Assembly (NCBI RefSeq): GCF_007992095.1
Contig: NZ_BJZP01000002.1
Coordinates: 288,902 to 352,901, forward strand
Direction: 5' to 3'
DNA length: 64,000 nt
Source of the DNA: Paenirhizobium naphthalenivorans
Lineage (GTDB): Bacteria > Pseudomonadota > Alphaproteobacteria > Rhizobiales > Rhizobiaceae
A program made the translations under genes and the position numbers. The notes under the pieces are model-generated. The model was not told the origin of the DNA. It saw nothing but the letters and a program-made list of their open reading frames with translations, and ran no database searches. Positions 38,701 to 46,607 of the stretch are shown piece by piece (position 1 is the stretch's first letter; each line of letters begins with the position of its first letter).

Positions 38701-41700
38701 CATCGCAACCTTCTCGACAGCAGATCTGGCAGCGATCAGCTCGACGGGCATCTCGGGCCTGTCCAACGATGTTGTCGCGGCGCTTTCCAACGAGCAGCTC
38801 GCCGCCCTCAGCACGGCGGGCATCAAAGGCCTTTCCACCACACAAATCGGCGCCCTGAGCCCCAGCCAGGTCACGACCTTGAGCACCAAGCAGATCGCCG
38901 CACTGACCGCAACACAAGTCGCTGCCTTGGGCACTGACGACTTGGCAAGCCTATCGACCAACCAGATCGCCGCACTCAGCACCGCAGGCATCGCGGGCCT
39001 AAGCACCAAGCAGATCGACGCGTTGAACGCCGATCAGATGGAAGCCCTGACCACCGCCCAAGTGGCCGCTCTCAGCGCGGCTCAACTTGCCACCCTTGGC
39101 ACAGAGGACATTGCAGCCTTCTCGACCAAGGACCTGGCAGCGCTTGGCTCGAGTGCCATCTCGAGCCTGTCCACGGCGGTTGTCGCTGCCCTCTCCACTG
39201 AGCAGATCGCAGCGCTGAGCACCGCCGGCATAGCAGGCCTCTCCACGGCACAGATCGACGCCCTGAATTCAAACCAGATCTCCGCCTTGAGCACCAAACA
39301 GATCGCAGCGCTGAGCTCTGCACAGGTCACCGCCTTGGAAACGAGCGACCTGGCAAGCCTATCGACCAACCAGATCGCCGCACTCAGCACCGCCGGTATC
39401 GCAGGCCTCAGCACCAAGCACATAGTCGCCTTGAGCGCTGATCAGATGGAGGCCCTGACGACCGCCCAGGTCGCCGCTCTCAGCGCGACACAGCTTGAAG
39501 CCCTCGACGCATCCGACATCGCAACCTTCTCGACAGCAGATCTGGCAGCAATCAGCTCTGCAACCATTTCGAGCCTGTCCACAGCGGTTGTCGCAGCCCT
39601 CTCAACAGAGCAGCTCGCAGCACTCGGTACAGCTGCCATTACGGGCCTTAGCACAGCACAGATAGAAGCCCTGAATTCCAGCCAGATCGCGGCCTTGAGC
39701 ACCAAGCAGATCGCCGCCCTGAGCTCGACGCAAGTCGCGGCCTTGGATACAAGCGATCTGGCATACTTGACGACCAACCAGATCGCCGCCCTGAGCCCAA
39801 CTGCCATCAAAGGCCTCAGCGCCAAACAGATCGCCGCCCTGAACTCCAGTCAGATGGAAGCCCTGACTACGAACCAGGTTGCAGCTCTCAGCGCGGCGCA
39901 GCTTGAAAGTCTGGATGCTAGCGACATCGCGACGTTCTCGACAGCGGACATCGCTGCGATCGGCGCGGCCGCCATATCGTACCTGTCTACAGCCGCTGTC
40001 GCGGCTCTCTCGAACGAGCAAATCGCCGCCCTCAGCACGGCTGGTATCTCGGGCCTTTCCACCGGACAGATCGAAGCCCTGACCACGGGCCAGCTCTCCG
40101 CCTTGAGCTCCAAACAGATCGCAGCGCTGAATTCGGAGCAGATCACCGCCCTCAGCACCGGCGATATCGCCGCACTCTCCACCAGCCAGGTCGCCGCCCT
40201 CAGCACGGCGGGCATCTCGGGCCTGAGTTCCAAACAGATCGCCGCCTTGAGCGCTGACCAAATGGAGGCCCTGACCACGGCACAGATCGCCGCGCTCAGC
40301 GCGGCGCAGCTTGAGAACCTGGCCGCCGAAGACGTAGCAACCTTCACCACAGCCGATCTGGCGGCCATCAGTTCAACGGCCATATCAAGCCTGTCGACGG
40401 CGGTTATCGCGGCCCTCTCGGCCGAGCAGATCGCCTCGTTGAGCACGGCAGGCATCGCAGGTTTGAGCACCAGGCAGATAGATGCCCTGAGCTCCAGCCA
40501 GATCGCCGCCCTGAGCACCAAACAGATTGCCGCGCTGAGTTCGGAACAGATCACGGCGCTTGGAACGAGCGACATCGCCGCGCTCTCGACCAGCCAGATC
40601 GCCGCCCTGAGCGAAACCGGCGTCCTCGGCCTGAGCACCAAGCAGATTGCGGTCTTGAACGCCGATCAGATGGAGGCCCTGACCACAACACAGGTCGCCG
40701 TTCTCAGTTCGGCCCAGCTTGCCGCCCTGGATGCGGCCGACATCGCGATGTTCTCGACCGCAGACATTGCGGCAATCGGCTCGGCGGCCATATCGAGCCT
40801 GTCAACCGCCACTCTCGCAGCCCTTTCCTCCGAGCAGATCGCCGCCCTCAGCACGGATGGCATAGCAGGCCTTTCCACCAAGCAGATCGCAGCGCTGAGC
40901 ACCGGGCAGGTGGTGGCCCTGACCACCATCCAGGTCAGCGCGCTCAATTCTACACAGCTTGCGGCCCTGGGTGCCGATGACATAGCGACCTTCTCGACCA
41001 GAGACATTGCCGCGATCAACCCGGACGTGATAGCGGGCCTGACGACAGCGACGGTCGCAGCCCTCTCGTCCGAGCAGATTGCAGCCTTGACCACGGCTGG
41101 CGTTGCGGGGCTGAGCACGAAACAGATCGATGCCTTCAGTACCGACCAGATGACCGCCTTCTCCACTGTCCAGATCAACGCCCTGAGCTCAGGGCAGGTC
41201 GCTGCCTTGGGCACGGACGTCATCGCCTCCCTGTCAACCGACCAGATCGCCGCCCTCAGCACAGCGGGTATCGCGGGCCTGAGCACCACCTATATCGTGG
41301 CCTTGAACTCCGCTCAGATCGAGGCCTTGACCAAGGCACAGGTCGGCGCGCTCAGCTCCAAGCAGATCGCCGTCTTGAGCACAGAAGACATCGCGGTCTT
41401 CTCGACCGCCGATATGGCGGCAATCAGCTCGAGTGCTGCATCGGGATTATCGACCGATCTCATCGCGGCCCTGTCCGCTGACCAGATCGCCGCCTTCGGC
41501 ACGGCCGGCATTGCAGGGCTATCCACCGACCAGATCAATGCCTTGAGCACCAGCCAACTCGAGGCCCTGTCAACCAAACAGATTGGCGCCCTCACCTCAA
41601 AACAGATCGCGGCCCTCGGAACGGACGATATAGCAGCTCTCTCCACCGACCAGATTGCCGCCTTGAGCACGGCTGCCATTGCGGGCCTTTCCACCGCGCA

Positions 41701-44089
41701 GATCGTTGTCATGGGGAGCGACCAGATCGAGGCCTTGACCACAGCGCAGATGGCTATGCTGACGTCGACGCAGGTCGCGGTACTGGACACGAACGATTTC
41801 GAAGCCCTGTCCGACTCCGATATTGCCGCTCTCGGCTCGAACGCTGTATCCGGACTATCGACTGCACTCATTGCAGCCCTGTCCACTGACCAGGTCGCAG
41901 CGTTCAGTACGGCCGGCATCTCGGGCCTCACCACCGACCAGATCAACGCCTTGAGCACCGCCCAGATCGAGGCCCTCTCGACCAACCAGATCAGCGCGCT
42001 CAGTTCCAAACAGGTCGCGGCGCTGGGAACCGACGACCTTGCAAACCTCTCGACCGATCAGATCGCAGCTTTGAGCACGGCTGGAATCAAAGTCCTGGGA
42101 ACAGCCGCAATCGCAAGCTTGAGCCCCGACCAGATCGAGGCCCTGACGACGGCCCAGGTGGCCGTGCTGACGTCAACGCAGATTGCGGCCTTGGGCACGG
42201 ACGATCTGGAGACCTTCTCGACCGCCGATATAGCCGCAATCAGCTCCGGTGCGATAGCGGGACTGACGACAAGCATCATCGCGACCCTTTCCGACAATCA
42301 GGTCGCCGCCTTGAGCACAGCCGGCATTGCAGGCCTTTCCACACTTCAGATCAGTGCGTTGAGCACCGACCAGATCGAAGCCCTCTCGACCAACCAGATC
42401 AGTGCTCTCAACTCGGTGCAGGTTGCAGCCCTGGGTACCGCGGGCCTGGCAACCCTCTCGACCAACCAGATCGCGGCCTTGAGTACGGCTGGCATCAAAG
42501 GCCTATCGACCAGCCAGATCGACGCCCTGAGCTTCGACAAGGTAGAGGCCCTAACCACCGCTCAGGTCGCAGCACTCAGCTCGACCCAGATCGCCGCCCT
42601 GGGAACGGATGATCTGGACGCCTTCTCGACCGCCGACATCGCGGCGATCAGCTCGACGGCCGTATCGGGACTGTCCACAGCCACGCTCGCCGCGCTTTCG
42701 ACCGAGCAGATCGCCGCCTTGAGCGCGGCCGGCGTTGCTGGCCTTTCCACCGCCCAGATCAATGCCTTGAGCACCGACCAGGTCGAAGCTTTCACCACCA
42801 CTCAGGTGGCTGCGCTGAGTTCAAGGCAGATTGCCGCACTCGGCGCGGACGATCTGGAGACCTTCTCGACTGCCGATATTGCTGCGATCAGCCTGAGCGC
42901 CATTGCGGGCTTGTCGACAGGCACCATTGCCGCCTTATCGACCGATCAGATTGCGATCTTGAGCACAGCTGGCATTGCGGGCCTGACCACGGCACAGATC
43001 AATGCCTTGAGCACGGACCAGATCGCCGCCTTGTCGACCGCGCAGATCAACGCCCTCGGCTCGAACCAGGTCTTGGTCCTGGGTGCCGATGACCTGGCCG
43101 CACTCTCGACCGATCAGGTTGCAGCCTTTAGCACGCTGGGCATTGCCGCGCTGACAAGCGACCAGGTCAGCGCATTGACAGCGGAACAAATCGAAGCGCT
43201 GACCACCATGCAGATTGCCGCACTGAGCAAGGAAGGGTTCGCGGGCATGACCACGGAGGATCTTGAGGGATTCTCAACCGACGAGCTCGCGGCGATCAGC
43301 TCGGATGGCATCGCGGGGCTGTCCACGGCCTTTATCGCGGCGCTTTCCACCGCCGAGGTCGCGGCTTTGGGCACCAGCGGCATTGCGGGCCTGACCAGCA
43401 GCCAGGTCAGCGCCATGAGCACCGACCAGATCCAGGCCCTTTCCACGGCCCAGATCGCCGCCTTGAGCGCGAATGGACTTGCCGGCCTGTCAATCGAGGA
43501 TATGGACACCTTCTCGAGCGCAGATATCGCGGCGCTCAGTTCGACCGCCATATTCGGACTATCCACAGCCGTCATCGCCTCCCTCACCCCCAGCGAGATT
43601 GCCGGGTTGACGAGAAGCCAGATCGGTTCGCTCGGATACAATCAGGTGGCGGCGCTGAGCACGGACCAGATCGCCGCATGGTCCACGCTGCAAATCAATG
43701 CCCTGAACGCGATACAGGCGGCGGCGCTCGGAACCGACGACATTGCCCTATTCTCCACGGATTACATCGTGGCATTGAGTACGAGCGCAATCTCGGGCTT
43801 GAGCACCATGGTCATCTCCGCCTTGACGACAGAGCAGGCGGAGGCCTTGACACCGGGTCAGGTCAACGCTCTGACGTCTGCCCAGGTCGCGGCATTGACC
43901 GAAGCCGAACTGGATACCTTCTCAACGGAAGATATCGCATCCTTCAGCTCAACCGGCATCGCCGGGCTCTCCACGGAAGACATTTCAAACCTGTCCAGTG
44001 AACAGTTGAACGCTTTGATGGGATCACAGATGGGATCCTTGAACTCGGATCAGGTCGCAGCCGTCATCAGTGCATTTCTGACGGTCTGA
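35786..44089 (+). CDS. Giant octapeptide-repeat protein (2767 residues)
   Basis: One uninterrupted frame of 2767 residues. After a seven-residue start, the whole chain is octads of the form [L/F/M]-[S/T]-x-x-[Q/A/D]-[I/V/L]-x-[A/G/S], for example LSTDQIAA, LSTAGIAG, FSTADIAA. The composition is extreme: Ala, Ser, Thr, Leu, Ile, Gln and Asp, few Lys/Arg, hardly any Trp, and no Cys that I could find. There is no signal peptide, TM helix, LPXTG, autotransporter barrel or RTX glycine motif. The last octad, VISAFLTV, is hydrophobic, as in some type I secretion signals. Size and composition suggest a surface or secreted filamentous protein, but that is inference; the octad might also pack as a solenoid inside the cell. 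It faces a GT41 glycosyltransferase. Confidence 0.9.
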   Translation: MTSTISSLSVSQIKSLSTTAVAAWTTEDAAALSTQQINALSSAQVAALDAEDVDVLSSAQLGAISQTSIVGLTLDQLAVLDKYDIESLGTKQVAALTTKQVGGLTTVQVEALSSSQVSALSALQLSFLSAEDLETFSTADMAAITGRAISGLTTDTIAALSTDQIAALSTSAIAGLSATQIAALSPEQTEVLSTAQVRALSSRQIAALGADNVAALSTDQIAALNTTAIPGLTADQITAMSSEQVEALSTTQVKVLNALQVAALGADDIATFSTDEIAAITSRAIGSLTTDTFAALSSDQIAALATSAVASLSTAQIAILSADQTAALSTAQVKALSSRQIAALGTDNVALLSTDQVVALSSSTVAGLTTGQITTLSTAQVEALSSAQVKALSSIQLAALGVDDLTTFSTADIAAITNRSVSALTTDALAALSTDQIAALGTSAIASMTTKQFAALSSSQAEALTSVQIKVMSSAQLAALGADKIATFSTAEIAAITNRAVSGLTTDTIATLSTDQIAAFSTSAIASLTTIQIAALSTDQAEALSAVQVKVLSSAQLAALDEDDIATFSTTDIAAITNRAVSGLNKYVIQALSTDQVAALTTSAIASMTTIQIAALSTDQAAALSLAQIGTLNSAQVAALSKDNIASLSTAQVAALSTKAIQKLSTDQIEAMSADQVEALRSGQVAALTSTQLGALGADDIATFSTSDIASITSSAISGLRLDVVTALSSDQVAALSARTAAKLTTAQIEAMSSAQVQAFSSTQIAALTSTQLTALDAEDISTFSTADIAAITLRAISGLSSDAIAALSSEQLAALTTAGMAGLSTDQIDTLRTDQVAVLSTKQVEVLSSKQVAALSTENIAALSLEKIAALGTAGILGLNADQIAALSTSQISSLSTKQIAVLTSVQVAALSTADVATLSTGQIAALGTAGVTGLTTKQIDVLNAAQMEALTTAQIAALSAMQLATLNTDDIATFSTADLAAISSTGISGLSNDVVAALSNEQLAALSTAGIKGLSTTQIGALSPSQVTTLSTKQIAALTATQVAALGTDDLASLSTNQIAALSTAGIAGLSTKQIDALNADQMEALTTAQVAALSAAQLATLGTEDIAAFSTKDLAALGSSAISSLSTAVVAALSTEQIAALSTAGIAGLSTAQIDALNSNQISALSTKQIAALSSAQVTALETSDLASLSTNQIAALSTAGIAGLSTKHIVALSADQMEALTTAQVAALSATQLEALDASDIATFSTADLAAISSATISSLSTAVVAALSTEQLAALGTAAITGLSTAQIEALNSSQIAALSTKQIAALSSTQVAALDTSDLAYLTTNQIAALSPTAIKGLSAKQIAALNSSQMEALTTNQVAALSAAQLESLDASDIATFSTADIAAIGAAAISYLSTAAVAALSNEQIAALSTAGISGLSTGQIEALTTGQLSALSSKQIAALNSEQITALSTGDIAALSTSQVAALSTAGISGLSSKQIAALSADQMEALTTAQIAALSAAQLENLAAEDVATFTTADLAAISSTAISSLSTAVIAALSAEQIASLSTAGIAGLSTRQIDALSSSQIAALSTKQIAALSSEQITALGTSDIAALSTSQIAALSETGVLGLSTKQIAVLNADQMEALTTTQVAVLSSAQLAALDAADIAMFSTADIAAIGSAAISSLSTATLAALSSEQIAALSTDGIAGLSTKQIAALSTGQVVALTTIQVSALNSTQLAALGADDIATFSTRDIAAINPDVIAGLTTATVAALSSEQIAALTTAGVAGLSTKQIDAFSTDQMTAFSTVQINALSSGQVAALGTDVIASLSTDQIAALSTAGIAGLSTTYIVALNSAQIEALTKAQVGALSSKQIAVLSTEDIAVFSTADMAAISSSAASGLSTDLIAALSADQIAAFGTAGIAGLSTDQINALSTSQLEALSTKQIGALTSKQIAALGTDDIAALSTDQIAALSTAAIAGLSTAQIVVMGSDQIEALTTAQMAMLTSTQVAVLDTNDFEALSDSDIAALGSNAVSGLSTALIAALSTDQVAAFSTAGISGLTTDQINALSTAQIEALSTNQISALSSKQVAALGTDDLANLSTDQIAALSTAGIKVLGTAAIASLSPDQIEALTTAQVAVLTSTQIAALGTDDLETFSTADIAAISSGAIAGLTTSIIATLSDNQVAALSTAGIAGLSTLQISALSTDQIEALSTNQISALNSVQVAALGTAGLATLSTNQIAALSTAGIKGLSTSQIDALSFDKVEALTTAQVAALSSTQIAALGTDDLDAFSTADIAAISSTAVSGLSTATLAALSTEQIAALSAAGVAGLSTAQINALSTDQVEAFTTTQVAALSSRQIAALGADDLETFSTADIAAISLSAIAGLSTGTIAALSTDQIAILSTAGIAGLTTAQINALSTDQIAALSTAQINALGSNQVLVLGADDLAALSTDQVAAFSTLGIAALTSDQVSALTAEQIEALTTMQIAALSKEGFAGMTTEDLEGFSTDELAAISSDGIAGLSTAFIAALSTAEVAALGTSGIAGLTSSQVSAMSTDQIQALSTAQIAALSANGLAGLSIEDMDTFSSADIAALSSTAIFGLSTAVIASLTPSEIAGLTRSQIGSLGYNQVAALSTDQIAAWSTLQINALNAIQAAALGTDDIALFSTDYIVALSTSAISGLSTMVISALTTEQAEALTPGQVNALTSAQVAALTEAELDTFSTEDIASFSSTGIAGLSTEDISNLSSEQLNALMGSQMGSLNSDQVAAVISAFLTV
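35807..44086 (+). repeat. 345 in-register 24-base (octapeptide) repeats with 3+7n supermodules
   Basis: From codon 8 to the last codon there are 8280 bases, exactly 345 units of 24. I checked the register at the beginning, through a dozen modules and at the end, and found no break. A phase-marking octad with Phe first (FSTADIAA type), usually followed by I-x-x-x-A-I-S-G, recurs about 22 times. Spacings between markers are 10, 17 or 24 octads, so each module is a three-octad head plus one, two or three seven-octad (56-residue, 168-base) blocks. DNA copies are diverged, not identical, so the array is old and maintained by selection. Confidence 0.88.
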
Positions 44090-44115
44090 TTTATCGACCC
44101 GACCCGGTTGCCACG

Positions 44116-44155
44116 CGGATTGAAGGGCTCGGCTTTTGCCGAGCCCTTCAATCCG
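44116..44155 (+). terminator. Long hairpin after the giant gene
   Basis: An eighteen-base-pair perfect stem (CGGATTGAAGGGCTCGGC and its complement) closes the loop TTTT, starting 26 bases past the stop codon. There is no long T-run on either side. It separates two convergent genes and may act in both directions as a terminator or mRNA stabiliser. Confidence 0.7.
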
Positions 44156-44231
44156 TTCGACAGTGCCTAGCGGCCGCAGGTACGGAAGCCCCGCGCAAGG
44201 ACAATCTTTCCGTTCGCGCTGCTGTTCCTGC

Positions 44232-46292
44232 TCATTTCTTTGAAGCTACCGCTTCCGTCCACAAGCGGTTGTCATGTGGGATCGATGCATAGTCATCCCA
44301 GGCGGCCAACTTTTCCAGGTAACGCTGCCGGTAGATCTGGTCGTCCACAAACACGATATTGCTCTGAACGAGCTCGGTCCCGATTTCGTAATAGAGGTCG
44401 AGATTGCGCAGGTCCGGCACCGGCGTCTCACCGCGCTCGGATTCAGCTTGCATCTGCCAGAACACCTCCTCGAGGCGACGCGTCAGCGCCGGAATGTCGC
44501 GCAAGACGCTGGTTTCACGCCCTGCCTGCAAACTGTCCCTGATCGTCTTGAGGCTCTCGGGCGCCTTGGCAAAGCCGATCGCCCTTTCGACATAATGCTC
44601 GGGGCCATCGCACAGTAGTTCCGGAACGCCGGCGGCCGCGACGATGCTGTGACAAAACCGGGCCGCGAAGCTCTTTCCGGGGTATGTGAGCACCGGAAGC
44701 CCCATGGTCAGCGCATCTGCTGCGGTCGAATGGGCTCCATAGGGGAAAGTATCAAGGAAGAGATCAGCGAGAGCGATGCGGGCGAGATGCTTCGCGTTCG
44801 GCGTCTTTTCCGCGAAAATGAGGCGCTCAGGCGCGACGCCGGCCTTCTCAGCCAACTGGCGCAGCCGTTGATCCACAGGCTCGCTTCCAGTGAGAAGCCA
44901 CAGCACGCTGCCGGGCGTCGCGTTTAAAATCGCCATCCACTGGGCAAAGGTCGCCTCGGTGATTTTCTGCATGCCGTTGAAGCAAGCAAAGACGAAGGCT
45001 TCCTCCGGAAGTCCAGCTTCTGCACGCGACGGCCTTTCGGCAATCACCCTCTTGCGGTCAAGCGGCTGGCTGCATGGGATCGTCAGGACTTTTTCCGAAT
45101 AATAGATTTCGTTTCCGGGTGGGACGATGCGTTCATCCGCGATCATATATTGATGAAATGGACTGCCCATGGACCCAGGATAGCCGCAAAAATTGACGAT
45201 CACGGGCGCCGGGCGGTAGGCGAAGATCTTCGTCCTTGCATGTTTGGTATACCCGTTGACGTCGATGAGGATATCAACGTCATCGGTCGCGATCTGCCTT
45301 GCCGCTTCCTCGTCGCTGAGGGTGGCAATGTCCCGCCAGCAATCGGCGGCATTTTTCATCCGCGTCTGCGTGGCATCGTTTGCGACCGGATCGCCGCAAT
45401 AATAGGCGTAGATTTCCACGCTGGACTTATCGTGCAGTTCAAGCACTTCTCTGAGAGCGAAACCGACGGCGTGATCACGCAAATCCGAGGAGACATAGCC
45501 GACTCGAAGTCGCTGGCCGGTTCCCGACTTGTGCTTCACCACTTTGCGGGAAAAACCACTGGTATCGGGTCGACCGACGAAGGATTTATTGTAGCGATAG
45601 GCCCGGGCGAGTTGGAACAACGGATCGTCAGAATAACAACCGAGCGCCAGCGGCGACATGGAATCGATCAATGCCCGCATGGGTGCATGGTCCGACGGAA
45701 CCAAGATCGGCCACTTGCATTGACGTTGCCTGAGGGCGCTCCAATGCTGGCCGGCCTCGGTCTTGTCCGGCCGCAATTCAATGGCCTGCCGAAGCGCCGT
45801 CTCCGCCTCGTCCAAGAGACCGGCGTTTTCCATGACGCGGCCGATATGCTGGAGCGCCATCAGGCGATGCATGACCCGGTCAGCCGTGCTTTCGCTGGTC
45901 ATCTCCACAAAACTGCGCCATTGCTGAATGGCATGCGTCGCAAGGCCGCTGTCTTCAAACGCCCGGCCAAGATTGATATGCGCCTGACCGAATCGAGGGT
46001 CGAGCTTCAGACAAGCCCTGAGCGCATGGATCGATCCGGCAATATCGCCCAATTGTCGCAGGGTAACGGAATAATTGAAATAGACGAGATGCAGCAGCGG
46101 GTTGGCTTCGTTGAAGGCAATCCAGACCTTGTATATCTCGGCGGCCTCGGCTCTTAATCCGGCCGCGCTTCGGCTTTCGGCAAGCGAAAACAGATCGGTC
46201 AACGGCAGCCGTTGCATCCGCGCAAGCTCCAGAATGCCGGCGAAAGACGGCAGCGAACCTGTGTTTGATGAATTGTTGTTGGTCATGAGCAT
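44232..46292 (-). CDS. TPR-GT41 glycosyltransferase (OGT/SPINDLY-like)
   Basis: A 686-residue protein. The N-terminal third (about 40-200) has TPR-like helices, for example LLHLVYFNYSVTLRQLGDIA and DPRFGQAHINLGRAFEDSG. The catalytic GT-B domain follows with family 41 motifs: LRVGYVSSDLRDHAVGFAL, DDVDILIDVNGYTKHARTK, PVIVNFCGYPGSMGSPFHQY, CFNGMQKI (Lys as in OGT Lys842), and FLDTFPYGAHSTAADALTMG (the UDP-contacting His-Thr loop, here His-Ser). These enzymes transfer a sugar, typically GlcNAc, from UDP to Ser/Thr of proteins in the cytoplasm. It is convergent with the giant Ser/Thr-rich protein and divergent from galE. ATG 46286 is an alternative start. Confidence 0.9.
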   Translation of the reverse strand: MLMTNNNSSNTGSLPSFAGILELARMQRLPLTDLFSLAESRSAAGLRAEAAEIYKVWIAFNEANPLLHLVYFNYSVTLRQLGDIAGSIHALRACLKLDPRFGQAHINLGRAFEDSGLATHAIQQWRSFVEMTSESTADRVMHRLMALQHIGRVMENAGLLDEAETALRQAIELRPDKTEAGQHWSALRQRQCKWPILVPSDHAPMRALIDSMSPLALGCYSDDPLFQLARAYRYNKSFVGRPDTSGFSRKVVKHKSGTGQRLRVGYVSSDLRDHAVGFALREVLELHDKSSVEIYAYYCGDPVANDATQTRMKNAADCWRDIATLSDEEAARQIATDDVDILIDVNGYTKHARTKIFAYRPAPVIVNFCGYPGSMGSPFHQYMIADERIVPPGNEIYYSEKVLTIPCSQPLDRKRVIAERPSRAEAGLPEEAFVFACFNGMQKITEATFAQWMAILNATPGSVLWLLTGSEPVDQRLRQLAEKAGVAPERLIFAEKTPNAKHLARIALADLFLDTFPYGAHSTAADALTMGLPVLTYPGKSFAARFCHSIVAAAGVPELLCDGPEHYVERAIGFAKAPESLKTIRDSLQAGRETSVLRDIPALTRRLEEVFWQMQAESERGETPVPDLRNLDLYYEIGTELVQSNIVFVDDQIYRQRYLEKLAAWDDYASIPHDNRLWTEAVASKK

Positions 46293-46607
46293 TCCACAAT
46301 TTGGCGGCCTGGCAGCCCGTGTTGCAACCAGTTGCGGCGGTTTCCCCAGATTTAATTGCGCCGGCTTACCTTAGGCCTGCCATGTGATGTTCGGCGGCGG
46401 CGGAAAATCCATCTTCCGCCGAATGACGCCCGAAGGGCCTGTTCGCCCCCATCGTAATAGTCTACAACCCGAAAACGTGAGGGCGCCAGGAACGGGATTC
46501 GTTGACTCAACGCGTTCAAACTGCAGCAAAAAAACAAACAGGGCCGTCAACAAGAATACGGCCCCCAAAGGCGCATCTGGCAACACTAATGTTTGTGATG
46601 GGTTACC
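46293..46607. other. Divergent intergenic region between GT41 gene and galE
   Basis: 315 bases carry the promoters of both genes. The palindrome CGTTGACTCAACG (46500-46512) stands out and contains TTGACT, a possible -35 for galE. Open frames in this stretch are short and not protein-like. No riboswitch or small RNA is recognised. Confidence 0.35.

Noticed and set aside
35807..44086. CRISPR array
   Set aside because: The regular repeats are coding octads without unique spacers or cas genes.
35786..44089. Long minus-strand open frames (up to about 260 codons) opposite the giant gene
   Set aside because: They arise because the 24-base repeat lacks stops in that frame; they have no start signals and mirror the repeat.
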